Below are positions 24,674 to 32,636 of a DNA stretch of 40,996 nt, one piece after another (positions within the stretch are counted from its first letter, which is position 1; each line of letters starts with the position of its first letter). The notes beneath the pieces are model-generated. The model worked only from the letters and a program-made list of their open reading frames with translations. It was not told the DNA's origin and did no database searches. Source of the DNA: Lachnospiraceae bacterium UBA1729 (GTDB taxonomy: Bacteria > Bacillota > Clostridia > Lachnospirales > Lachnospiraceae); contig DCIJ01000032.1 in the NCBI GenBank assembly GCA_002315945.1, forward strand, positions 1-40,996, read 5' to 3'. A program made the position numbers and the translations under genes.

Positions 24674-26611
24674 ATGAAGATAAGGGGAAAACTCAATCTT
24701 GCTTTTTGCTTCATTATTATTCTGATTATCGTATCGTTGGGTACCTTTGTAAGAAGCGGAAGCATAAAGGCATCCCTTCAACAGGCTAGTCAGGATATGA
24801 CAGAAGCAACCAAGCTGGCTGCTGATAGTGTTGGAAGCAAGCTGGAAGTGTATATGGACATTGCTAAGGCTACTGGTGAAGATACTTCCATATCCATGAA
24901 TCCGGTGGCAACTGGCCGGGTGGCAACACTTAAGTCAAGAGTTAAAAGCTATGGCTTTTCAAGTGGTAATCTGTTGGATATCAATGGTGTCAGTGTGGAA
25001 GACGGTGAGAACTTTGCAGACAGAGAGTATGTAAAAAAAGCTCTTGCAGGGCAGGTTAATATATCTGACGTCACAACAAGCAAGCTTACTGGTAAAAATG
25101 GAATTAGTATCGCGGCACCTGTTAGGGACATTTCTGATGAGATTCAGGGCGTGGTATATTACAGATTAGATACAGATTTCCTGAATGATCTGGTTGGATC
25201 CATTCATATTTCGGATAACAGCAGGGCATACATTGTAGATGCAGGTGGCAGCCTGGTTGCTCATACGCAGATGGAAGCCGGCTTAGAACAGTCTGCCAAT
25301 GAATCAACCTTCCATGAATATCTTGGAAATGACAGTGTTGCTAACACTATCCTGGGAGGAAAAGCAGGAAATTTAAGCTATGCAGTAAATGGAGTTGCTA
25401 ATATTTATGCATTTGCACCCATAGCAAATACTAATGGCTGGACGGTCATAATTGAAGCGCCACAATCTGATTTTACAAAACCTACATATGATATGTTAAA
25501 TAATATGATGGTATTAAACATATTCATGCTGGTAATCGGATTAATTATTTCTGGATGTTTTGCAGCTGGAATAAGCAGAGCACTTAAAAGAACTTCCAAT
25601 GTTCTGCTAGCTGTTTCAAAGGGAGATTTGACTGTAGAAATCAATTCCACTACCAGAAAAGATGAAATTGGAATGCTCCAGAATCAGACTGCCGAGCTTC
25701 AGGTTACCATGAAGGAGCTGATTGGTGATGTTACAACAAGTCTGGGTGCAATAGCAGATTATAATTTAACCCTTTCAGATATTAAGGAATATGGGGGAGA
25801 TTATAACAAGATATCAGAATCTGTTAATGCTATCAGACATATGTTAAGTGGGCTGATTGGAGATGTTCAGAGATCAAGTTCAGAGGTTGAGACGGGTGCA
25901 AGACAATTGGCTGATGCAACAAATATGTTATCAGAGGGCACAGTTACACAGGCTTCATCTATTCAGAATGTGTCTGACAATATTGAAGAAATGAGTCAGG
26001 GAATTGCAAGAAACTCAGAGAATGGCAATCTGGTAAGTGACCGGCTGAATGATCTTGACAGCAAGATTAAGACTGGTGACGAGAAGATGAGCTGCCTGAT
26101 GGAAGCAGTGGAAAAGGTTAAAAAGCTGTCTTCTGATGTGTCCAAGATTGTTGGGACAATCGATGATATTGCTTTCCAGACCAACCTGTTAGCCCTTAAT
26201 GCTTCGGTTGAGGCTGCACGAGCGGGAAATGCAGGAAAAGGCTTTGCAGTTGTGGCAGAGGAAGTTAGAAATCTTGCTACAAAATGTCAGGAGTCATCAA
26301 ATCAGACCGAAGAACTTATCTCAGCATGTATAAAAGCTATTGATCAGGCAAAAGTATATGCGGACGAGACGTCAGTGATTCTTAATGATGTTACTAATAA
26401 TTCATCTGAAGTAGCTGGGGCTTTTGCAGCGATTGCAAGTGATACGCAGATACAGTCAGAAAAGGCTAAAGTTGTGTCAGATGAAGTTAGAAAAATATTT
26501 GATGTGGTTCAGGCCAATACAGCTACCGCTGAAGAGATAGCTGCAAGCACTAATATCCTGTCAGATCAGGCGGACGCCCTGCAGAATATGATAGGAACCT
26601 TTAGGATTTAA
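24674..26611 (+). CDS. methyl-accepting chemotaxis protein with dCache-type sensor
   Basis: A 645-residue receptor, starting 4 bases after cheW. TM1 covers about residues 7-26, and an extracellular double-Cache-like sensor follows (about 30-275; typical YVKKALAGQVNISDV and VYYRLDTDFLNDLVGSI stretches). TM2 is at about 278-300, then HAMP (about 301-355) and a second HAMP-like segment, then the cytoplasmic signalling hairpin with its tip AFQTNLLALNASVEAARAG and flanking methylation helices. dCache sensors usually bind small ligands such as amino acids or organic acids directly. No C-terminal CheR-docking pentapeptide is present. The ligand is unknown. Confidence 0.94.
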   Translation: MKIRGKLNLAFCFIIILIIVSLGTFVRSGSIKASLQQASQDMTEATKLAADSVGSKLEVYMDIAKATGEDTSISMNPVATGRVATLKSRVKSYGFSSGNLLDINGVSVEDGENFADREYVKKALAGQVNISDVTTSKLTGKNGISIAAPVRDISDEIQGVVYYRLDTDFLNDLVGSIHISDNSRAYIVDAGGSLVAHTQMEAGLEQSANESTFHEYLGNDSVANTILGGKAGNLSYAVNGVANIYAFAPIANTNGWTVIIEAPQSDFTKPTYDMLNNMMVLNIFMLVIGLIISGCFAAGISRALKRTSNVLLAVSKGDLTVEINSTTRKDEIGMLQNQTAELQVTMKELIGDVTTSLGAIADYNLTLSDIKEYGGDYNKISESVNAIRHMLSGLIGDVQRSSSEVETGARQLADATNMLSEGTVTQASSIQNVSDNIEEMSQGIARNSENGNLVSDRLNDLDSKIKTGDEKMSCLMEAVEKVKKLSSDVSKIVGTIDDIAFQTNLLALNASVEAARAGNAGKGFAVVAEEVRNLATKCQESSNQTEELISACIKAIDQAKVYADETSVILNDVTNNSSEVAGAFAAIASDTQIQSEKAKVVSDEVRKIFDVVQANTATAEEIAASTNILSDQADALQNMIGTFRI

Positions 26612-26642
26612 AAATAGAAAATAACTATTTTGGAGGAATGAA

Positions 26643-27986
26643 ATGAGAAGCGTAATTGGAACACCACTAAAGGTTGTATTAAAGATAATGACTGCTATTA
26701 TTGTAGGATTTACATTAATCCTTGGTACTGGCGGTTTGTCAGTTGCAATAGAATACAATCTGCCATTTCAGCAAAAATGTATAATTGTTATTATTACGGT
26801 TTTGGCAGTTACTGCGGATTTAGTGGTTATGAGAGGTCTCTATGTCAAGGTATTCAGACCTGTCTTTGAGATTGAAGAACAGGTAAATATTCTTTGTAGT
26901 GGGGATATTTATGGAGCAACCTTTATTGACCGTGCAATGGACGAAATCGGGGTACTGAATGAGTCTTTAAGGAATTTCCAGAAAGGTCTGATAAAAATCA
27001 CTGATGAGATGAAGCAGATTGCAGAAGGTGATTTGACTGTCGAGGTATCACTTATGTCAGATAAGGATGCTCTTGGAAAGGCTTTGGCAGACCTTGTAAA
27101 AGATAATAATCAGATGCTTACCAATATTAAAGAGGCAACTGGTCAGGTGGCAGTGGGATCAAATCAGGTTTCTGATGCATCTACATCACTTGCACAGGGT
27201 TCAACAGAACAGGCCAGCGCATTGGAGCAGGTTACAGTTTCCATTAATGAAATCGCTCAGCATACAAGTACCAATGCTACAAAAGCAAATCAGTCAGCTA
27301 CCAAGATTCATGCAATTAAAGAAAAGGCTGAAGCTGGTGACAGTCAGATGCAGCAGATGATTAAGGCAATGGAAGACATTAATGTCTCCAGTGAGAGCAT
27401 CTCCAAGATTATTAAGGTTATTGATGATATTGCATTCCAGACCAATATTTTGGCATTAAATGCGGCTGTTGAAGCAGCCAGAGCTGGTGTTCATGGAAAA
27501 GGATTTTCGGTAGTAGCTGAAGAGGTTAGATCTCTGGCTGCAAAGAGTGCATCTGCAGCAGCTGAAACAGCAGATATGATTGAAGATTCTATTCGAAAAG
27601 TCAGTATGGGTAGCCAGATGGCTAAGGATACTGCTGATATTCTTTCTGATATCACCAATTCTGTAGTAGAGATAGTATCTAATATTGATGAAATTGCTGA
27701 ATCATCAAATGATCAGGCAACTGCTGTAGCTCAGATTGATAAAGCTATTGGTCAGGTATCACAGGTAGTTCAGACCAATTCTGCAACCAGTGAGCAGTGT
27801 GCGGCTGCCAGCGAAGAGTTATCAAATCAGGCTACAAACCTTAGAAACATGGTTGATAAATATAAGTTGAATTCTAAACAGGCTTCTACATATGGAACAC
27901 CAAATAAGCTAAAAGAATATGTGAGAAGCACATCAAATGATAATGAAAAGATTATCAGTCTTGATGGAGACTTTGGTAAGTATTAA
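26643..27986 (+). CDS. methyl-accepting chemotaxis protein without extracellular sensor
   Basis: A 447-residue receptor. Two membrane helices (about 11-35 and 46-67) are joined by only about ten residues (EYNLPFQQKC), so there is no ligand-binding outer domain. A HAMP-like region (about 70-160, with EMKQIAEGDLTVEV) precedes the signalling domain with tip AFQTNILALNAAVEAARAG and long methylation helices. Signals probably come from the membrane, from the cytoplasm, or through mixed arrays with the neighbour receptor. The ribosome binding site is TGGAGGAA. A strong terminator follows, so it closes the chemotaxis transcript. Confidence 0.93.
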   Translation: MRSVIGTPLKVVLKIMTAIIVGFTLILGTGGLSVAIEYNLPFQQKCIIVIITVLAVTADLVVMRGLYVKVFRPVFEIEEQVNILCSGDIYGATFIDRAMDEIGVLNESLRNFQKGLIKITDEMKQIAEGDLTVEVSLMSDKDALGKALADLVKDNNQMLTNIKEATGQVAVGSNQVSDASTSLAQGSTEQASALEQVTVSINEIAQHTSTNATKANQSATKIHAIKEKAEAGDSQMQQMIKAMEDINVSSESISKIIKVIDDIAFQTNILALNAAVEAARAGVHGKGFSVVAEEVRSLAAKSASAAAETADMIEDSIRKVSMGSQMAKDTADILSDITNSVVEIVSNIDEIAESSNDQATAVAQIDKAIGQVSQVVQTNSATSEQCAAASEELSNQATNLRNMVDKYKLNSKQASTYGTPNKLKEYVRSTSNDNEKIISLDGDFGKY

Positions 27987-28004
27987 ATATTAGCTGATAT
28001 TAGT

Positions 28005-28035
28005 AAGGAAGCTTCTAACGGAGCTTCCTTTTTTA
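28005..28035 (+). terminator. intrinsic terminator after the receptor genes
   Basis: AAGGAAGCT (28005-28013) pairs with AGCTTCCTT (28022-28030), with inner TC/GG pairs and the loop TAAC, followed by a run of T residues to 28035. Confidence 0.88.
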
Positions 28036-28050
28036 ATTTGTACAGTATTC

Positions 28051-28079
28051 TTACATTTTTTACAGTATTTATATATACT
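28051..28079 (+). promoter_or_regulatory. possible promoter of the HPt-GGDEF unit
   Basis: A good -10 TATACT (28074-28079) lies 17 bases after a weak -35 TTACAT (28051-28056), just behind the terminator and about 105 bases before the HPt start. Confidence 0.42.
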
Positions 28080-28186
28080 ACTTCAACAAATATGATTAAA
28101 ATCTTACAATCGTGTAGGAAATATTGTGCGGCTTGCAAAATAGGAGTATGATTTCTGTTAGCTTTATGTATGAAAATGGAGAAAGT

Positions 28187-28525
28187 ATGAATTTTAAACA
28201 GAGTAAATACATTGATTATGATGCTGCCATGGATATCTGTGAAGGAGACGAGGAGTTTCTTGATACAGTAACCCAGTGCTTTCTGGAGGAATGGCAGGAG
28301 CGAAAAAACAGAATATATACTTCTTTTGCCCAAGAAGACTGGGAGACCTACAGGATTAATGTTCACGCACTTAAAAGTGGATCATTAAATATTGGTGCAG
28401 TGGCTCTTTCTGAAGAGGCAAAAGCTATAGAATTTGCAATAAAAGATGGGGACTTTAATTTTGCAAAGGATAATCATGCCAAGTGTCTGAATCATCTGGA
28501 GGAATTACTGCTGGAGTTGAATTAG
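28187..28525 (+). CDS. stand-alone HPt phosphotransfer protein
   Basis: The product has 112 residues from the ATG at 28187, chosen because GGAGA stands 6 bases before it; ATGs at 28148 and 28166 would add residues that do not look like the family. It is an all-helical HPt domain with INVHALKSGSLNIGA, phospho-acceptor His60. Such proteins pass phosphate from the receiver of a hybrid kinase to a response regulator. The window codes for two hybrid kinases (10462 and 29904) that need one, and several receivers that could take the phosphate. It is the first gene of the second signalling unit, directly before the GGDEF protein. Confidence 0.9.
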   Translation: MNFKQSKYIDYDAAMDICEGDEEFLDTVTQCFLEEWQERKNRIYTSFAQEDWETYRINVHALKSGSLNIGAVALSEEAKAIEFAIKDGDFNFAKDNHAKCLNHLEELLLELN

Positions 28526-28572
28526 ACCATTTGGTATGTACGTAGGTATTGGGGAAACTGAGGTGAAATCTA

Positions 28573-29907
28573 ATGGAAAAAATAATTGTAGTAGATGATG
28601 ATACTCTTGTTCACAAGATAATTCGTCACCTGCTGTCAGATGAATATGATGTAGTCTGCCTAGAGACGGCAGAAGCGGCATTGGAGTATTTTAGACTAAA
28701 TAGTGGCGATCTGTTACTTCTTGACGTCAATTTACCTTCAATGGATGGGCTTAGTCTGTATTCTACATTACAGTCACAGGGTATCATTTCTGAAAAAAAA
28801 CCGGTACCTGTAATTGTTATGACCGGGGATGATAGTGAGGAACTGGAGAGCAGAGCCTTTGCAGCTGGAGCTTTTGATCATATTGTTAAGCCTTTTTCAG
28901 GAAGAGGACTTAAGGCAAGGATTAAGCGTGCACTTGATATGGTTGCAAGGGATCTGGAGCTGGAAGTTCAAAAGGACAAGATTTTTGAGCTGGAGCATGC
29001 TGCCAGGACAGATGGTCTGACTGGACTCTACAACAGAACCTATACAAAAGAGCAGATTAATTCCATGCTGGAGGCAAGTGGTGCCGGCGTGTTTTTTATG
29101 ATGGATTTAGACCGCTTCAAATCAATTAATGACTTCTACGGCCATGAGACAGGAGACAGAGTGCTGGCTGCTTTTGCAGAAATATTGAAAGATGCTGCAC
29201 CTAATTCAGACTGTATTCTCTGCAGAAATGGCGGTGATGAGTTCATTATGTTTATCGATGGCGTTATTTCAGAAAAGACAGTTATTGATACAGCTACCAA
29301 TATATTAAAAGAAGCTGAACGCTTTACCGGAAGGAATGAGATTAATTCTGGCGGATCTGTTTCTATAGGAATCTCTCTGGCTCCTTATGATGGGTATGAT
29401 TTTGCTTCTTTATACAAAGCAGCGGACAAAGCACTCTATCATGTAAAGAGCCGTGGAAGAAATAATTTCTTTTTCTTTAGAGATTATCTGAAAAAGAATG
29501 ATGACAGTCTGATAGATTTAGAGCATCTGAGCAGTTTCCTTAGAGAATCAAGAAAAGGTAAGGCTGCTTTTAAGGTTAATTTTGAACATTTTCACTCATT
29601 ATATAATTTCCTCCACAGGTATCTGGAGAGAAATGAGAAGCTTATTCAGGTTATCCTGTTTACAATCTTTAATGACAATAGTGATGACGAAGTTATGGAA
29701 TATAATGCGGTCAGATTAGAGGATTCCATTGTAAAATCGCTTCGTCAGAGCGATATATGTACAAGATTTTCTAAAACTCAGGTTTTGACACTACTGATGG
29801 ATTCAGATGAGTATAATGCTACAATGTGTGCAGAGAGAATTCTGAAAGCGTTCAGGGAGTCTTCAGATGAAGTGGTACGTGTGGATTATGAGGTATCACG
29901 AGTATGA
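28573..29907 (+). CDS. response regulator diguanylate cyclase with degenerate second GGDEF-like domain
   Basis: A 444-residue protein. The receiver (1-125) has IIVVDDDTLVH, phospho-acceptor Asp51 in LLLDVNLPSMDG and Lys in IVKPFSG. The GGDEF domain (about 145-310) is intact: TDGLTGLYNR, MDLDRFKSIND, NGGDEF at 220-224, and YKAADKALY. There is no RxxD inhibitory site five residues before GGDEF, so product inhibition at that site is unlikely. The last 120 residues repeat the fold in degenerate form: ILFTI, then LRQSDICTRFSKTQVLTLL, with FSKTQ at 399-403 where GGDEF would be. The protein should make c-di-GMP when phosphorylated. Its stop overlaps the start of the next kinase (ATGA). Confidence 0.9.
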   Translation: MEKIIVVDDDTLVHKIIRHLLSDEYDVVCLETAEAALEYFRLNSGDLLLLDVNLPSMDGLSLYSTLQSQGIISEKKPVPVIVMTGDDSEELESRAFAAGAFDHIVKPFSGRGLKARIKRALDMVARDLELEVQKDKIFELEHAARTDGLTGLYNRTYTKEQINSMLEASGAGVFFMMDLDRFKSINDFYGHETGDRVLAAFAEILKDAAPNSDCILCRNGGDEFIMFIDGVISEKTVIDTATNILKEAERFTGRNEINSGGSVSIGISLAPYDGYDFASLYKAADKALYHVKSRGRNNFFFFRDYLKKNDDSLIDLEHLSSFLRESRKGKAAFKVNFEHFHSLYNFLHRYLERNEKLIQVILFTIFNDNSDDEVMEYNAVRLEDSIVKSLRQSDICTRFSKTQVLTLLMDSDEYNATMCAERILKAFRESSDEVVRVDYEVSRV

Positions 29908-31673
29908 ATGTCTTTAAAAACATCTTTGAAAAATATGTAAATCCAGACAGATCTATTCGTGCAACTCTGTTTAATATTATTACCGGTACTGGAATAATAG
30001 GTGGAACAGTTGCATTTATTATCAGTTGTCTGGTAGGCTTGGACAAAATCCAGCTGTGGGCCATTGCAATTTCTATCTGTATACTGTATTACGGATTTTA
30101 TATTGCAAACTGGAAGGGAATGTATAATCAGGCTGCATTCTGTATTGTGGCGCTGATAACTCTAATATTGTTTCCTGTTATGTTTGTTACTGATGGTGGA
30201 CTATATGGAGGAATGGGATACTGGTTCGTACTGGGAATCGTATTCAATTATTTGCTGCTGGAAGGAATTTCAGCCAAGATTCTGGTTGTTTTGCAAATTA
30301 TTGTCACTCTGGCATGTTATTTGTATGGATACCTCTTTCCTGAACGAATTGTGGGTTTTGATTGTCCTGAAGATATGTATATTGACACTGTTCAGAGTGT
30401 TCTTGTGCTTGCTGTGGCAGTAGGTCTGATTGTTGAGTTTCAGCAACGGGTATATAACCGGGTAATTAGAAAATTAGATGAGGCCAACAGAAAGCTGACT
30501 GAGTCTGAAAAGCGAGCAGAAGAAGCAAGCATGGCCAAGTCTGAGTTTCTTTCAACCATGTCACACGAAATCAGAACTCCTATTAACGCAGTGCTGGGAA
30601 TGACAGATATGATTCTTAGAGAATCTAATGAGAAAAAGATTCTCCAGTATGCTGCCGATATAGATATTTCTGGAAATGCGCTTCTTTCAATTATTAATGA
30701 CGTGTTAGATATTTCCAAGATTGAATCTGGAAATATGGAAATTAATAATGCCAATTATGAAATTAAAGATCTGGCAAGAGACTGCAGAAATCTGATTAAG
30801 GACAGAGCAGAGAAAAAGGGACTTAATTTAAAAATTGAACTGGATCCTGACATTCCAAGTGTGCTTAATGGTGATGTTGCCAGAATCAGACAGATTGTTG
30901 TTAATTTTCTAACCAATGCCGTAAAATATACTCAAAAGGGATATATTGAATTAAAGATATCTGGAGTGAGAGACCTGGAACGTAATATTTATAAGATGCG
31001 TCTTGAAGTAAAAGATACAGGTATGGGCATTAAGGAGGAGGCTCTTAACGAGATATTTGAGAAATTCCGACGCTTTGATCTGGATCGGAACCGTACAATT
31101 GAGGGAACCGGTCTGGGACTTGCGATCTGTAGACAGTTAGCCGAACTTATGGGTGGAATAATTACTGTAGACAGCGTCTATGGTGAGGGAAGCCTCTTCA
31201 CTGTAATATTGCCCCAGGTTATTACAGATGGTACACCTTTGGGAAATATTAATCTGGATATTGACGAGAATGAAATCCGTTCAAAATATAGAAAAGAGAC
31301 TTTTAAAGCTCCGGGAAAATCTATTCTTGTTGTTGATGATGTAGAAATGAATATTAAGGTCTTTCTTAATTTGCTTAAGGATAGTGAGATGTATGTGGAG
31401 ACAGCTTCTTCCGGATATCAGTGTCTGGAAATGACTGAAAAGAAAAAATATGATCTTGTATTTTTGGACCACATGATGCCAGGAATTGATGGTATCACCA
31501 CTATGGAAAAGATGAAGGAAGGTATTAATAAAGATACCTTGACTGTTATGCTTACAGCTAATGCTCTGTCCGGAATGGAGGAGGAGTATCTTAAGAGAGG
31601 TTTTGACGGGTATCTGGCAAAGCCTGTTAAGAGGACAGCACTTGAAAAAATGTTAAAAAATCTTTTATTATAG
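29904..31673 (+). CDS. membrane hybrid histidine kinase with receiver
   Basis: A 589-residue hybrid kinase whose ATG overlaps the GGDEF stop by 4 bases. About six hydrophobic helices (residues 20-175) form a membrane sensor without a large outer domain. A coiled coil (RKLDEANRKLTESEKRAEE) leads to HisKA with TMSHEIRTPINAV and His221, then HATPase boxes NFLTNAVKYT, KDTGMGI and GTGLGLAI. The receiver has ILVVDDVEMN, phospho-acceptor Asp522 in LVFLDHMMPGIDG, and Lys in LAKPVKRT. It has no HPt of its own; the stand-alone HPt two genes upstream is the likely relay. The kinase, HPt and GGDEF receiver form a self-contained phosphorelay. Confidence 0.92.
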   Translation: MNVFKNIFEKYVNPDRSIRATLFNIITGTGIIGGTVAFIISCLVGLDKIQLWAIAISICILYYGFYIANWKGMYNQAAFCIVALITLILFPVMFVTDGGLYGGMGYWFVLGIVFNYLLLEGISAKILVVLQIIVTLACYLYGYLFPERIVGFDCPEDMYIDTVQSVLVLAVAVGLIVEFQQRVYNRVIRKLDEANRKLTESEKRAEEASMAKSEFLSTMSHEIRTPINAVLGMTDMILRESNEKKILQYAADIDISGNALLSIINDVLDISKIESGNMEINNANYEIKDLARDCRNLIKDRAEKKGLNLKIELDPDIPSVLNGDVARIRQIVVNFLTNAVKYTQKGYIELKISGVRDLERNIYKMRLEVKDTGMGIKEEALNEIFEKFRRFDLDRNRTIEGTGLGLAICRQLAELMGGIITVDSVYGEGSLFTVILPQVITDGTPLGNINLDIDENEIRSKYRKETFKAPGKSILVVDDVEMNIKVFLNLLKDSEMYVETASSGYQCLEMTEKKKYDLVFLDHMMPGIDGITTMEKMKEGINKDTLTVMLTANALSGMEEEYLKRGFDGYLAKPVKRTALEKMLKNLLL

Positions 31674-31717
31674 TAATAATACTATTTTGCTAATGAATTT
31701 GTGTCATAACATGCTAA

Positions 31718-31729
31718 GCCCTGTCGGGC
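31718..31729 (+). other. hairpin before the LytTR regulator gene
   Basis: GCCC and GGGC enclose the loop TGTC, within a longer GC-rich island (CTAAGCC...GGCTAAG) in an otherwise AT-rich gap. No T-run follows. It might be part of a regulatory leader; no known riboswitch fits. Confidence 0.3.
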
Positions 31730-31751
31730 CCGGCTAAGAAAGTGAGTATAT

Positions 31752-32465
31752 ATGAAGATATACCTGGTGGACGATTCAAAGGTTGACTTAGTTCGTCTTG
31801 AACGCTATGTAAAACAATTTGCAGCTGAGTCAGGAATGCCGGTGGAAATAATTGGATTTCTCAATCCGGATGCTTTTTTGGAGAGTTACGAAAAGGATGA
31901 GGAAAAGCCATATCTTGTCTTTATGGATATATTTATGGAAGGCATGAATGGTATAGAGACTGCGAAGAGAATCAGAGAAATTGCAGGGAAGGAATCCAGA
32001 CTGATTTTTACCACTTCTTCGGCTGATCATGCCATGGAGGCCTTTGAAGTATATGCGGATGGGTATCTAAAAAAGCCATACCACTATGAGGACTTTTCCA
32101 AAGCTATGGGCCGATTAGAGGGGCGGTTTAAGAATGAATCCAAGGTTGTTGTACTAAGGTCTATCAGGCAGGATATTACTGTCCATCTGGGACAGATAAT
32201 TTTTGCAGAAGCATCAGGACATAAGGTTAATGTTCACACAGATAATAATGTGGTTGTGGCTAATATGTCCATGAAGGAGATTGACAAGGTTCTGCTATGT
32301 GAGCCTGGTTTTATTCATTGCGGACAGAGCTATATTATTAATATTGCCAAGGTTAAAACCTATGACAAAGAAATAGTAGAGCTGATTGATGGAACCCAGA
32401 TTGTGATTCCCGTGCGCCTTAGGAAGACTGTTAATGAGCAGTTGATAAATTATAAAAACAAATAA
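31752..32465 (+). CDS. LytTR-family response regulator
   Basis: A 237-residue transcription regulator. The receiver (1-120) has KIYLVDDSKVD, phospho-acceptor Asp59 in VFMDIFMEGMNG, Thr in LIFTTSS and Lys in LKKPYHYED. The LytTR DNA-binding domain (about 130-235) shows IIFAEASGHKVNVHT, FIHCGQSYIINIAKV and the final VIPVRLRKTVNEQL. LytTR regulators bind paired short repeats and often control bacteriocin, virulence or competence genes. No cognate HPK10-type kinase lies beside it; the hybrid kinase 78 bases upstream is on the same strand and may act on it. Its target genes are not visible here. Confidence 0.92.
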   Translation: MKIYLVDDSKVDLVRLERYVKQFAAESGMPVEIIGFLNPDAFLESYEKDEEKPYLVFMDIFMEGMNGIETAKRIREIAGKESRLIFTTSSADHAMEAFEVYADGYLKKPYHYEDFSKAMGRLEGRFKNESKVVVLRSIRQDITVHLGQIIFAEASGHKVNVHTDNNVVVANMSMKEIDKVLLCEPGFIHCGQSYIINIAKVKTYDKEIVELIDGTQIVIPVRLRKTVNEQLINYKNK

Positions 32466-32494
32466 GCACTAGATATTGTATTTAATAACATTTG

Positions 32495-32519
32495 TTTGCA
32501 CTCTTTTGCACAAAATGTG
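32495..32519 (+). promoter_or_regulatory. repeat and palindrome upstream of the nrdD promoter
   Basis: TTTGCAC occurs at 32495-32501 and 32505-32511, ten bases (one helical turn) apart. It overlaps the palindrome CACA-AAA-TGTG (32509-32519) that ends 2 bases before the -35. This is where an operator would lie. It does not match the spacing of an NrdR box. Confidence 0.4.
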
Positions 32520-32521
32520 TA

Positions 32522-32551
32522 TTGACAAGCCCCGATTTCAGGACGTATACT
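32522..32551 (+). promoter_or_regulatory. sigma-A promoter of nrdD
   Basis: A consensus TTGACA (32522-32527) and TATACT (32546-32551) are spaced by 18 bases. Transcription should start near 32558, which places the following hairpin at the very 5' end of the message. Confidence 0.72.
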
Positions 32552-32561
32552 GTCTTCAATC

Positions 32562-32586
32562 GCCACTAAATATGGTGGCATTTTTT
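32562..32586 (+). terminator. hairpin with T-run at the start of the nrdD leader
   Basis: GCCAC (32562-32566) pairs with GTGGC (32575-32579), loop of eight bases, then A and six T residues (32581-32586). It looks like a weak intrinsic terminator. Because the promoter lies just upstream, it may be a transcription attenuator or a 5' stabilising hairpin for nrdD, or it may end transcripts from upstream. Confidence 0.5.
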
Positions 32587-32636
32587 ACGATTGATACTAG
32601 ATAAAGTAATACGTATGGAAAGAGGGGCGTTTTTTT

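Noticed and set aside
32495..32520. NrdR box upstream of nrdD
   Set aside because: The palindrome CACAAAATGTG has its half-sites too close together for the 16-base NrdR consensus, and no second box at helical spacing was found.
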